A stretch of DNA of 64,000 bases from Lanius collurio (taxonomy: Eukaryota; Chordata; Aves; Passeriformes; Laniidae): assembly GCA_020086605.1 (NCBI GenBank), contig JACBWW010000050.1, positions 1,935,145 through 1,999,144 on the forward strand, in the 5' to 3' direction. The translations under genes and the position numbers were made by a program. Below are positions 1 through 11,157 of the stretch, one piece after another. The notes under the pieces are model-generated. The model had not been told where the DNA came from, searched no databases, and saw nothing but the letters and a program-made list of their open reading frames with translations. The stretch's first letter is position 1. Every line of letters begins with the position of its first letter.

Positions 1-28
1 AACCAAACCATTCCAGGATTCCATGATA
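1..28 (+). repeat. CR1 LINE 3' tip, cut by window start
   Basis: The first bases read as the extreme 3' end of a CR1 retroposon: an 'accaaaccattcc' block followed by 'ggattccatgata', a variant of the CR1 terminal octamer repeat. The body of the element would lie to the left of the window. Only about 28 bases are visible, so the call rests on similarity to the better-preserved tips elsewhere in the window. Confidence 0.55.
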
Positions 29-147
29 CCCCAAACTGTTCCCTGTAAATCAAACATTTCTGAACCATGGAGTCAACTGGGCACCACATTCTATAACGAA
101 TAGAAAATGTTAAAAGACACAGGTGGAATGGGGGAGATAATGATGTT

Positions 148-166
148 AAAAAAAAAAAAAAAAAAA
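148..166. repeat. Poly-A tract (A19)
   Basis: Uninterrupted run of 19 A. No AATAAA signal or recognisable retrocopy body precedes it closely, so it is listed as simple sequence. Confidence 0.9.
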
Positions 167-1069
167 GTTACAGGAACTTCAATTTGTGAGCTTTTCATGG
201 AATATAAATGCAGTGTGGAGGGGGACAGCCTTAGTCTCACTCAATGAATCTGGTCAAAAATAGAAAAAAAATTCCTTTATATTAGAAATAATGAAAACAT
301 TCCAGCTTGGAAGCGTGGAGAAAATGTAGAATTGTTCACTGGGATTCTCAGAGTCTAAAATGTTCTCTTTTCCCTTTTATTCCTCTAGTCCTGAACAAAA
401 ACCCCTTCATTGCTATCTTGGGAACTTTTCTGAAATAGGAGCTGCAGCTCTTCCCTCCTGTCAGTCAGCCAGGATCAGGAAAAGTGCCACAGCAACACAG
501 GAGAGGCAAAAGAGATGGTGCTGCTCATCTGAAATGGGATTTGCGATTGCAACTTCTGGGACTTTCTATCCCTAAAAACTAAAATAAACATTGCAGACCC
601 GAATTCTACCTGCTCCACTAGTCCTGGAAAGATCATACCCCTCAAATGAGGTTCCATTGCATTTTCATGGTTTAGACATGATTTATGAGGAAATTACCAC
701 CATCTCTCATCCAGAATGTTTCTAGAGGGCACAATAATCATGGCTGTCAATTACTCTGCTTCTGCCTTTTGGAGATTTGTAGAATATATGTATTTTCTGA
801 TGCTCTGAAGATGACAGCACAATTGTGTCCTTTTTAGGACTAACCACCCAACTATAAACAAGCATTAAATGTAATGACAAACTTCTGCTGAGAAAGTTCA
901 TGGATTACAGCAATTAAGTTGTTATATATCATTGTTCTATATAATATAACCACAGGAAAAAAGACCTCTCAATTAATTTTTCCTAAGATGCTTCATAAAA
1001 AAAGGCAAAATTTAAATCAGAACTGGGTGTGTTGTGTTCTGTCTGTAGAGGAAGATAAGATGATGGAGG
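167..1069. other. Unique AT-rich DNA, no feature seen
   Basis: Non-repetitive AT-rich sequence. The open frames here are short, lack recognisable motifs and are not supported as genes. Confidence 0.6.
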
Positions 1070-1123
1070 GGATTGAATAAGATGATGTTTAAGGTCCCTT
1101 CTGACCCAAACTATTCCATGATA
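1070..1123 (+). repeat. CR1 LINE 3' tip fragment
   Basis: The string 'gatgtttaaggtccctt', then 'acccaaactattccatgata', matches the last 50 or so bases of CR1 in sense orientation. The 5' part is absent, as expected from the heavy 5' truncation usual for CR1. Divergence suggests an old insertion. Confidence 0.7.
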
Positions 1124-1479
1124 ACCATCTTTAACTTTTTGCATCCTAAGAAAGAATGTGATTTATTTTCTCACTCTCACAATTTAATCAAGAATTTCAA
1201 AGGCAATTATTGCATTTAGGTGACAGGACCTCCAGACTCCTCTCAAAGCCCCCAGTTTGATTTCAAGTACAGGAAAGACAAGCTCCCCGGCACTCTTTTT
1301 GGATGCTCAGCCTTGGTGAGGAGGTGTCAGGCTCCACAGGAGCTGGAAGTTCTCAGCCTCTCCATGGAGAACTCCACCTCATTCCGAGCGGAGTCTTCAG
1401 TGCAATCCAAAGGTCACCGGGGTTAATTAAAAGATCTGATCCCTCCTGTTCCCAGTGGGAATTGAATGAGGCCCCAGGA

Positions 1480-1930
1480 CATCACAAACGTGCGATGGCA
1501 ATTAGCCACGGCCGTCTCATTAATTAGAAGAGCACCTGAACTGTTGCAACCCCGCCTAACACGGGGCACTTGGCCTTTTCCCCATTCAGATTGCCTTTGT
1601 AATGAAGGCATTTCCTTCCTCTTCTCCTGCGGGAGCCTCCGCTGTGCTTGGCAGCCCGACATTGGGACATAAATACCCGAGAGGCTGCAAACCCCCCCTC
1701 GGTTCGGTGCCGTATTCAGGGGAAAGCCCCGAGCCTGGCTGTGCTCCCCGGGGCGTTGCGTTCGTTCCCTCGCTGGCTCGGATGGAGTGAAAGGCTTTGC
1801 CGGGAGCCGTGTCCCTGTTTTGCCGCTGGGGTGTAGGAGAGTGTTATCCTAAGGCGCTCAGCCTGCAATGCCCGGTGCCAGCTCCTGCTCCAGGACTCGG
1901 GATGCTCTCAGAGCAGCGCTGATGGGAGCT
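1480..1930. promoter_or_regulatory. CpG-rich block, candidate CpG island or enhancer
   Basis: This stretch holds roughly 30 CpG dinucleotides in about 450 bases, while the flanks are AT-rich and nearly free of CpG. It does not resemble CR1 or the LTRs in the window. It contains a TATA-like 'cataaatac' near 1670, GC-box-like 'ccccggggcg' near 1747 and TAATTA-type sites at both edges (near 1520 and 1961). It could be a promoter of an unannotated transcript or a developmental enhancer. There is no convincing open reading frame downstream. Confidence 0.4.
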
Positions 1931-2285
1931 CTGTGCTGATTGCCTTGTTGATTGAAAACTTAATTAGGGAGAAATAGCTATCTCTGGCCTTTACATCCCT
2001 GTTTTTTTTTTCTTGTTCTTCCCTATACAACATGCACACATTTGTGTCCAAACATAAGTATATATGGTGATTAAAAAATATTAGCCACTTTTTAGGAAGT
2101 GATAGTTTCTGTCGTGGTTTTTGTTTGATGTATATTTTCACCATCAAAGTACTTACATAACAATCTCAACTTAAATGACTTCCAAAACTGGTGGATTATT
2201 TTTAATTCCTCCAGTCTGCTATAATTAGACCTGTGCTGTGACACGAATTATTTCCTAGGAAGCTTTGAAGTGGGGAGAACTGTTC
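1931..2285. other. Unique AT-rich DNA, no feature seen
   Basis: AT-rich unique sequence with short T runs; nothing recognisable. Confidence 0.5.
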
Positions 2286-2680
2286 AGGTTGGGAAACATG
2301 TTTAAAGTCACCAAGTCCAGCCACCAGCCCAGCACCACCGCCCTGTTCAGCACTAACCCTTGTCCCCAGGTGCCTCATGCATGTGATCTTTGAATATTCC
2401 AGGGATGGGTACTCCAGCACTGCCCTGGGCAGCTGTGCCATGCCATGGACAGCCCTTTCTGCGATCAGATTTTTCCTAATATCCAACCTAAACCTCCCCT
2501 GGCCCAGCCCGAGGTCATTCCCTCTCCTCCTGTCCCTGTTCCCTGGCAGCAGAGCCCGACCCCCCCTGAGCCCCCTCCTGTCAGGGAGTTGTGCAGAGCC
2601 ACAAGGTCCCCCCTGAGCCTCCTTTGCTCCAGGCTGAGCCCCTTTCCAGCTCCCTCAGCCCCTCCTCATCAGACTTTTCC
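2286..2680 (-). repeat. CR1 LINE fragment, reverse orientation
   Basis: Reads as the reverse complement of a CR1 3' region. Diagnostic blocks are 'tttaaagtcaccaagtcca' near the 3' tip, 'cctaatatccaacctaaacc' and 'tcctgtccctgttccctgg' in the middle, and 'gctccaggctgagcccctt' toward the 5' side. The terminal octamers are degraded. The open frames across 2377-2821 are antisense to this element and should not be annotated. Confidence 0.88.
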
Positions 2681-4149
2681 TCGAGTGTAGCATTATCCTG
2701 GAAAACAATTCCGGTTTCTTTTGGATTTGCTTCCCAGGTGATCAAACACTCAAAAATAACCAAAACCCCTGAACTGAAACCTCAAAACCTTTCCTCTCCC
2801 CACCCTTCTTCATCATGTTGAAGAAGCTGCTGGGAAGATTTCCCATTGTTTGATTCAAATGTGTTATTTTGAGGGTTAAAGGTTTCTCCATTCCTGGTTA
2901 AGATGACATTTTGCATGGGATATGTGGCCCTAAACTCCATTATCCTTTAGAGGCAGCAGCTGCTTTGGTGTCTGGTCACCTTAACTTAAAATAGATGAGC
3001 AGAGCAGATGAGTTCTTAAATCCCAGTTAAATTTAACACTGCTTTTGGAAGTGTCAGCTTTAATTAATGAGTGAAGAAGAGTAAAGAGACAAGACCATAT
3101 TTTTTTTTCTAAAAAGCTGAAGTACAAATACAGTCGCTTTTCTGTCTTTTTATTGATTTTTCCCCCCTTCACCTCTAAACTTATTTATTTCCAAGACTTC
3201 CTGGACCCAAATGAGTGCCCTGAATATGGAAATAATGGACTGTTTAGTGTGATCAAGACTTCCAATTGTCTTGTTTCTTTAAAAATAAAGCAGCTGACAG
3301 ATTAATTGTAGGGTTTTATTTAAGACTACGTGATGATAAACCTTCCTAAGAAGCCTATGAAATTGTGCTGATTTGTCTTAGTATTTTTGATTTGGTAGAA
3401 ATAATTGCAAGAAAATACAGTCCAGGTTTTGTACCTTTACACTCCAAAAATCATTTTTCCATATATAACATTTTTGTGTCATTGTCTGAAAATGCAGGAG
3501 AGGACAAACTCTGGGCAAAACAAGGGACAGAATATTTCCCTGATCCATATTTTGTCATTAACTGAAAAACCAAGATGATAAAATTAGTGAAGACAGTAGG
3601 AAGAGCACGAAGTAGGGCATATGGGCTGCAAACTGAAGTTATTGGGGATAAATAGGAATTTATGGGAGAAATAGCCAAAAGTGAGGGTTTGGGGGCTGCT
3701 TTCATGTGGGGCTGTGATTGGAGCAGCATCTCTGAGGGCCAGGGAGAAGCAAGGGATGCCACTTTTGTGTCACCGAATCCTTGTCCTTCCTGGTGTGGCT
3801 GGAACTCACAATACTGGAATTACTGATGAGGTCACTTCTGTTTAATAACTGAATTTTGGGTTAGGGTTCCAGTCATCAATATCAAAAAGTGTTCCCAAGA
3901 TGCACCCTCTGTATCCCTTTCTGCGTTGCAAGTCCCAGAGCACTCTGAATTCCTTTTTTTTTTTCTTTTGGTTTTCTTTTTCAGTTGCCTTTACTGAAGA
4001 CCAGTATAATTTTATTATTACATATCCCTTCAGTCTTATTTCTAGACTGAAGAATTCTCATTCCTTCTTCTAGCTCTTGACAGGAATTTATATCTGTATC
4101 AGTGAAAAAAAGGGAGGACTTTCAAACTATCTCTTTGGAGCATAAATTT
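2681..4149. other. Unique DNA, no feature seen
   Basis: AT-rich unique sequence with small T-runs (3101-3110 and about 3955-3964). No gene, RNA or mobile element recognised. Confidence 0.55.
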
Positions 4150-4460
4150 CAGTGCCTGCCATAGATTAAAGTTTCTAATTCAGTCAGGGTTTTCGACACC
4201 TGCCTCTAAAAAGGTCCTCTCGCTTCTGGAGCCATCGATTCCACCTGTGACACTTCGCTGTGCATTGATTCATAGACTCCATTAAGAGGATTTTACAGGA
4301 ATGTTTGCACTGCACATGGGAGAGAAACCTCCAGATGAATGATTTATAAAGGGCTGCTGTAAAGAAATGGCAATGAAACCTTCAATGTGGGCTTTTAAAG
4401 AAAGGCCTAATTATGATTTGTGCAATTGCTAATAAATAATGGTGTGAGCTGGAAGCTTAA
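4150..4460. other. Candidate conserved non-coding element
   Basis: Non-repetitive block with dense short AT motifs ('aattatgatttg', 'gctaataaataatgg', 'gatgaatgatttataaa') mixed with less AT-rich segments and a few CpGs. It has no simple repeats or CR1 similarity. Its texture is like that of vertebrate developmental enhancers, but conservation cannot be shown from one sequence. Confidence 0.25.
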
Positions 4461-4552
4461 ATCTTGTGCTTCTTGGGCAATATCAGCCTTTGCATATTTC
4501 TATTTCAGGCCGCAGGTTTTCAGATTGTGGTCCTTAGACACGTAATAATGGG

Positions 4553-4571
4553 GTACATATATTATATGTAC
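4553..4571. repeat. Short perfect AT palindrome
   Basis: Nine-base arms (GTACATATA and its reverse complement) around a single central base, inside an AT-rich tract extending to about 4630. Probably a by-product of AT-rich simple sequence. Confidence 0.8.
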
Positions 4572-7039
4572 ATATTTTATATATATTTATTGATGTCATG
4601 CCATATATATGCAGTAAATATATTTTATCCAAGTATTGTTGATGGATGCTGATTTAATAATTGGAAAGTAAGTATAGGGATAGTGTCTTTACCACTAGGA
4701 GTATCACATTAGGAATTCCAGAAATTTCTGATTGCCCCTCGCTGCATAAAATTCATTGTTTTTTCTGTGCAATCAGACCTTGAAGGCCACAGAAGAAAAT
4801 TCATCAAAGTTGGCCTTATTGATTTATTGATTGTTTATTTTGTTTCATGTTTTATATGGTTGTGGAACCTTACAGCTCTTGCTTCGTCCAAATTGATGTC
4901 ATTCCTTCCATGTTGTGATCCTTTAAGTTTTAAACTGTCAGACAGACTGATCCAGAAGTGTGGTGCAGTTCCTTTTGCCCATCCCTTAAATTCCTGTGTG
5001 GGATGAGGAGTGTTGTGATGAACCCAGGCCTTGCTGTGATGAGGGCCTGTGCTCCCCAAAATCATGCAGCACCTCCAGCTTTATCCCAGGCTGTTTGCTC
5101 CAAAGGTGACTGAGAACTCCCAGAGAGGGATTTGGTGAATCAGCAAAATGGATTTTAGCAGCTTTCAAGTGGGCCCAAGAGTGAGTTGCTGTGTCTGACA
5201 CTGAGTGGCATCCAGAAGGCGCTTTTTTAATTTCAGTATCTGAAAGTGCTCCATATGTATGTATTTATCCATATGTATGTATAAATCTCCTACTCTTACC
5301 ACAATTTATTGATAACAAATGCAGAATTTCTCTTAACAACTAAGCATGACTGTGTGAAAAACAGAACACAAACATGATGAGTAGCTGGGTTTCCTTCTCC
5401 AGGGAGCACTGAGCAGAACTGAAAATGAGTTCCCCACCTCATCCCTGGGAGCACTGGAAGAAGTGTGGTGGGAATGGGGTGAGGGCATTTTCACAGAGAA
5501 AGGCTCTCCAGCACGCTGCTAACTGGTTTTGCTGTTCATGTCCCCTCCATAAACCACCTTTGGCAGGGGGTGTTGGCCCTTTTTGGAGATCGTGACCTCA
5601 GCGCTCGAGGGGTGATTCCTGCAGCCCCCAAATGACCTCAAAGCACCTGGATTTCAGCTTTCAGATGTGCACCATGGAAATCTCTGCACTGCAGTATCTC
5701 CTAAGCCTTTGAAGACAATGCATCATGGCTGGGAGGGGGGCACAGGTACCCCTGGTTTGTGGTGAGTTCCACCTGGATCGCTGGAAGCATCACTTTTAAC
5801 CATCCAGTGAAAGAAATAGAGACCAAAATTCTGCTTAGAGCAGCTCCAAACTCAAGGGTTTAGTTTTAAATTTAATTTTCCTCCTGACAGCCCCCTCTTG
5901 TACTCGGTGTGACAAGGGGAAAAACCAAGGGAGGTTGAATGTGGATGGGATAAGATTGTGCCTGGTAGGACTTGGCAGCTGACCCTCTCACTTGGAAGAC
6001 TGTCCTAGAAAGTCCAAATAAAAGCAGATTTGGGCCCATGAGCTCAGCCAGCATTTCTTTGTGTGAACTGCAGCACTTCCAGCACCTCACATGGAGCTCA
6101 TCTGCTCCTCCACTGCATCCTAGAAAGCACAAGCCCTGGGTTTATGGAAGAGTGGTGGAATTATCCTCCCAATTGTCCCTTCTTTTTGAAGTCATTTGAT
6201 TGCAAGGAGAGCAACACAGACAGGGACAACAGACCCCAATTTCTGGGGGCTGCTCTCAGGCTGCTGTTGTGTCTCACCCATGTCTGCTTTGTGCTGACAG
6301 AGCTGAACCTGTGGCAACACCACATCCTTGCTGGCCAACTCCACCTGGAGCTGATGGATCTGTTCTCTCACAGCAAAAACACCAATAGGGTCAGACCTTT
6401 GTGAACCCTTTTTATATAAAGAAATACTTTTAATACTTTAACAGCTCTGAGACTGAAATGATTAGCCTGCAATAAACTTGGAAAACCCTCTAGACAGAAA
6501 GAGCTATTCAGGGCCATGGAAATCCAGAGGCATATCTGAACTAGCTCAATATTTTGGAATGTCATGATGTATTTGGAGAAATTTTTAATTCAGTCGAAGA
6601 TAGTTCTTTTCAAACTCCTGGGCAGGAATGAGTCTCCAGAGGCCAGAGCTGCATTTATTACAAGCTCTTTACGGGCCTTGTCTGATTCTAGACTCCAGCA
6701 AAAAAAAGTGCAAAATATTGATGAGTAGGCAGAGCAATTCCCTCTCCAGAGCCTTGTGGTCAAATTAATGGAATCAATGCACCACAAATCAGCAATCCCT
6801 TTGTCATATTTATGTCACATCTATAGCATTTACCTGTGAGACAAAATGCAACCATTAGAATGTGGCTGTACTACGTGGGCATAGCTACAAAATGGAAGGG
6901 GATTTAAAATCATCTTCCCCTTACTGGCTTCATATTTCCCATTTGGAAAGCCTGTGGCCAGAACAGATAAGGAATATAAAGGGCAGGAGCAATAGGGATG
7001 TGCTGTGCATGGCAAGAGCCCAGCCTCGTGTTTTGACAC
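4572..7039. other. Unique DNA, no feature seen
   Basis: Mixed-composition unique sequence. Open frames such as 6063-6404 (113 codons) have no recognisable domain. No repeat family recognised. Confidence 0.5.
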
Positions 7040-7408
7040 TCACAGAGTCCCAGACTGGTTTGGCTTGGAAGAGACCTTAAAGCCCATCCAGTGCCACCCC
7101 CTGCCATGGGCCAGATCAGGTTTCCACTATCCCATAGGAAAGGCCCCATCCAGCCTGGCCTTGGGCACTGCCAGGGATACAGGGACAGTCACAGCTGCTC
7201 TGGGCACCCTGTGCCAGGGCCTGCCCACCCTCCCAGGGAACAATTCCTTCCCAAAATCCCAATTAACCCTGCCCTCTATCAGTGGGAAGCCTCTTCTCCT
7301 GTCACTCCAGGCCCTTGTCCCAAGTCCCTCTCCAGCTCTCTTGGAGCCCTTTTAGGCACTGGAAGGTGCTCTAAGGTCTCCCTGCAGCCTTCTCTTCTCT
7401 GGGCTGAA
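7040..7408 (-). repeat. CR1 LINE copy, reverse orientation
   Basis: Begins with the degraded reverse-complement tip 'cacagagtcccagactgg', then 'tttggcttggaagagacct', 'tgccaccccctgccatggg', 'ctctgggcaccctgtgcc' and 'ggtctccctgcagccttct', in the order expected for the CR1 3' UTR read backwards. A small rearranged patch near 7110-7140 replaces the usual 'cagggacaccttccac' block. The open frames here are shadows. Confidence 0.93.
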
Positions 7409-8364
7409 ATGATGGGAGCAAGGATGTGAAAGGATCTAAAAAGCTTCTTTAGTTTAAAATATTTGCTGTCATCTGCCAAGTGTCAAACCCCCATGTTGGT
7501 ATCAGTGTGATAAAGATATCTCCTGCCTGTCCTCCTTCCTGCCATGCCTTGTTGTCAGAATGGAGGAGGAACAGAAATAACATTTTTGGATTAGCAACAG
7601 CAAAGTTGTTAAATTTAATCCAAGCCCATAAAAAAAGCTCTCCAAGGTCCTGTGCGTGCAGGGACCCAACACAGCGTGCCTGAGCAATGCCTGTCTGCTA
7701 AAGAAAGGTGATGAATGCAAAAAGCTGCCTGATGTGCTAATTAGAAGATGATCACACTGGTTTCATACAGGGCTGGATCCATTCCCATGGTCTGAACTGA
7801 TGGGCGAGCATTGGAGTCAACTCAAACCATGGCACAGACTGAAATTCTCCCAAACTCTGTCATTAATATCACTCCTAGTGAATCCTCTCCTTTGATGGAC
7901 TCAGCTCCCAGTGAAGAAAAAGTGTTTTGACATAAGATTCTGGAAAACTTAAGGCTTGGGGTAGAGTTTGACAAGTGAAAAGCAATCAGAGTGGGATTCA
8001 TTCATCTTGCACTGAACAGCGGATGGCTCATGGCTGGGTGGAATTAAAAATAAAGGGAAGAAAATGATTTGCTTTATGGGTTATTATCATCTGTACTGTG
8101 CTTTTCTAGACTGCTTTAATATTCACCTTAAACAAACTGGAAACTTTTCATGTCCTGCAGTAACACAGGAAAAATTCAGCCCAGGAAAAAATTCAGATTA
8201 CAAATTGTTCCTTATCTAGCTGCGATGGATTTTAGGGGTGGTTTGTGGTTCCATGACTCTTGATGGGGATTTTCTTGTTCATTTGAAGTTCTTTTGGTTT
8301 TGATTTTTCAGTTATTTGTTTCTTTTTCTGTATGTATTATCCAGAGAGAGTCCCCCTTCCAATA
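7409..8364. other. Unique DNA, no feature seen
   Basis: Non-repetitive sequence, AT-rich toward 7900-8300; nothing recognised. Confidence 0.5.
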
Positions 8365-8788
8365 CCAGTCCAGAGGAGGCACCAGAGCAGCTCTGCTGGG
8401 AGGAAAGGCTGGGAGAGCTGGCAGAAGAGAAGCTCCAGGGTGATCTCACTGTGGCCTTCCAGGACCTGAAGGAGCCAACAGGAAACATGGAGAGAGACAA
8501 TTTACAAGGGCCTGGAGGGACAGGACACAGGGAATGGCTTCCCACTGCCAGAGGGCAGGGATAGATGGGATACTGGGAAGGAATTGTTCCCTGTGAGGGT
8601 GGGCAGGCCCTGGCACAGGTGCCCAGAGAAGCTGTGGCTGCCTCTGGATCCCTGGCAGTGCCCAAGGCCAGGCTGGACAGGGCTTGGAGCACCCTGGGAC
8701 AGTGGAAGATGTCCCTGCCCAGGGCAGGCAGTGAAACCAAGTGATCTTTCAGGCCTCTTCCCAACAAAACAACTCCACGATTCTATGA
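8365..8788 (+). repeat. CR1 LINE copy with intact 3' end
   Basis: Sense-orientation CR1 3' region. It starts at 'ccagaggaggcaccagagc' and runs through 'gctgggaggaaaggctggg', 'ggcttcccactgccagagg' and 'gggcaggccctggcacagg'. It ends at 'actccacgattctatga', the family tip. The 5' end is truncated. The 151-codon frame on the opposite strand is antisense CR1. Confidence 0.94.
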
Positions 8789-10220
8789 AAATGAAAATTA
8801 TGTAGAAGAGGAAAACTGCCTGCAGAAACTCAGATTAACTGGGGTATTTATGTGCTTTCCCTGCCATGCCACAAGAAATCAGCAGCCCAAAGCAAGCCAT
8901 GAACAATTCAGCAATTGAACATTTCACTGATGTTGGTCACAGGTGTAGGAAAATCGTACTTCAGTTCCAGGGATGGAAGAACTCTTGTCAGTTTGTTTGT
9001 TGATTTGTTGATGCTGTTTAATTTGAGTATTCAAGCAAGGCATATTTGGCTTTGTGAACAAATATTACTGTGGTGCATTCTGCATTCCATCAGCAAAGCC
9101 TCAGCCTCAAAGTCATGTCCCCAAAGCTTTGTCATCAGCATCATCAAGTTCTACCATCAGCTGGAAAAGAAATAGGGATTGGTGGGCAACATTCCTGCCA
9201 AGAATGGTCTGAAGCATCAAAATTCTCTGCTAGGGCATGTTCTGTGTTAATTTCATCACCATTTCCTCTCTGAATGAGCCCAGTGTGGTCAAACTGAGTT
9301 TATTCTGTTGTTCTTCCACTTGGTTTTCCTCGTGCAAGGACTTTTCAGGGCTCTGTGGTGCACAAAGCAGGACCGTGCCAAAAGGCTAAAGGGGGCAGAG
9401 AAGAAGACCAATAATCATTAATCTTGTGACGAGTTTCTCAGGCATGACAGAAAATAAGTGGCAGTAGCTGTGCTCCCTGATTTATTTTCTATGCTAATGA
9501 GATCAAAGTTCTGCTTTGCGCAGCCCTCGGAGCTGAATTAATGGGGAAAATCTTCACGGCTGAGATTGTGTGGGGCTGTGGCAATTAAAACATATTGTTT
9601 TGCTGGGGTAAAGTCACTAATTAAAGAAAGTAAGAGCAAGGGGATGAGCAATGCCCATTTTTAAGGATTCATTCAGAAAAACAGGAAAATTTTTTGATGT
9701 TTACTTGCAGTCACTCTACAGCCAAAGTCACAAAGCTCCTAAGAAACCCAGCTCAGAACAATAACAATAACAGTAGTCAAACCAGTAATGTTGAAGGAAT
9801 TCAGGAGATATTTTTAAAAATAACCCCCCAAAACCAGGGTTCTAAACCACCCAGAAAGCCTGAGTGGGAATGGGATTAGAGATGGAAGTAATGGGATTAG
9901 TGGCTCTGCCTCAGGAACAGCATCGCTCTCTCCATCAACAGAGATTGTGAAACAGGGAATCAGGTGCTGTGTATTCCCAGGGACCAATTCCCAGCCAAAC
10001 TCTGCTGGAGTTGCAGTCACTGGGAATTCCCACCCCGTGAGGGAGCCAAAATGAACCAGAGCTTTATAATCCTGATGTAAGGTATTGGAAAAAATAGCTC
10101 CTTATTGGTTGGATAGGTGGTTTTTGGGAAGGATTTTGGTGGTGGTGGTGGTGGCAGACAAAGGGGTTTTCTCTTCCTAGGCTTTAGCTGGATTTTGCCT
10201 TCATTCCAGACTCCATTTGA
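8789..10220. other. Unique DNA left of the solo LTR
   Basis: Non-repetitive sequence including the candidate conserved block listed separately at about 9.4-9.62 kb. A GGT-rich microsatellite-like patch lies near 10137-10153. No gene recognised. Confidence 0.5.
9405..9620. other. Candidate conserved non-coding element
   Basis: Block with 'aataatcattaatcttgtga', 'tatgctaatgagatcaaag' (an octamer-like ATGCTAAT), 'gctgaattaatgggg' and 'cactaattaaag'. This is a cluster of homeodomain and POU-type TAAT sites with a few CpGs and no repeat similarity. The enhancer interpretation is an inference from motif texture only. Confidence 0.3.
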
Positions 10221-10225
10221 TTCCT
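10221..10225. repeat. Target-site duplication TTCCT (left)
   Basis: Five bases immediately before the LTR's first TG. They match TTCCT at 11153-11157 immediately after its final CA. Confidence 0.85.
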
Positions 10226-11152
10226 TGTTGGGGAGTTGGGAATTCCCTTTCTTTTCTCTTGAGGAATTTTCTCCCATACTATGTTACCAAGTCAACAAAT
10301 GACTGGGTACTCGGGGGAGACAAAAGAACTGGCCATGTAGGGGAGAGGCCCATCTGGGGCTACTGTCCTCACCTGGGTGTGTGCCCGGCACTCGGGACTT
10401 GGTGTGGAGATGGGAGAGACTCTCTCGTCAGCACTGCGGGTTTTTCCTGCCGTTTATTTCCTCTCTGCTGGAAGAACCCCGGGATCCAAAACCTGTCCTT
10501 CCCTGCCTCGCTGGGAACTCAGCTGCAGATTCTGCTGCCTCAGCCTTCACTGCTCTGCAGCCCTGACTGTCCTGCCTGCCCAGACCTCCGGGGATTTCCT
10601 ACCACAGCTCCGCAGCTCGATACATCTCGCCTGCCACCTGGAATTTGTGCTCCTACTGCTGCCCCAGCCTGCCTGGACAGGAGAGCCCAGACAGACCCCA
10701 GGATCAGCTGCCCACGGAGGTTTGTGGAGCCTTTCTTCCATCCCTTTTTCCCGAGATCTAATCCGCCATCACTGCATGCTCCCCGAGCTCGCTCCGGAGC
10801 GCCCCCTGCAGCCGTGGGGGAACCATCGCACCTGCCCTGCTCACCGGGAGCCGCCAGCGCCCCTGCCGGCTGTGACTGGAACTGCACCAGAGGGGAAAGG
10901 GCCTGACAGCCGAGAGAGGCTGCACTGGGTTTGTGCTTCTGTTTGTTGTCACCACTGTAGTTATTGTTGTTTGTTTGTCTGTTTATATATATGTATTTTA
11001 GTAAAGAACTGTTATTCCTATTCTTTATATCTTTGCCTGAAAGCCCCTTAATTTCAAATTTATAATAATTCAGAGAGAAGGGGTTTGCATCCTTCATTTC
11101 AAGGGAGGCTCCTGTCTTCCTTAACAGACATCTGTCTTTTCAAACCAAGACA
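10226..11152 (+). mobile_element. Solo LTR of an endogenous retrovirus (ERVL-like)
   Basis: A 927-bp unit starting TGTTGGGGAG and ending AACCAAGACA, so it has TG...CA termini with short imperfect inverted ends. It is flanked by a perfect 5-bp direct repeat TTCCT at 10221-10225 and 11153-11157. The 3' third carries a TATA-like 'tttatatatatg' near 10982 and an AGTAAA poly(A)-type signal at 11000-11005, which give the orientation. A 5-bp duplication is typical of ERVL elements. No internal retroviral genes are adjacent, so this is a solo LTR left by recombination. The 229-, 224- and 185-codon frames overlapping it are chance frames in GC-rich LTR DNA. I recognise the 3' portion as resembling songbird LTRs but cannot name the subfamily. 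Confidence 0.85.
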
Positions 11153-11157
11153 TTCCT
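11153..11157. repeat. Target-site duplication TTCCT (right)
   Basis: Right-hand copy of the 5-bp duplication created when the 10226-11152 element integrated. Confidence 0.85.

Noticed and set aside
10217..11051. Two overlapping sense frames of 229 and 224 codons
   Set aside because: They lie within the solo LTR 10226-11152, overlap each other in different frames, and show no recognisable protein family.
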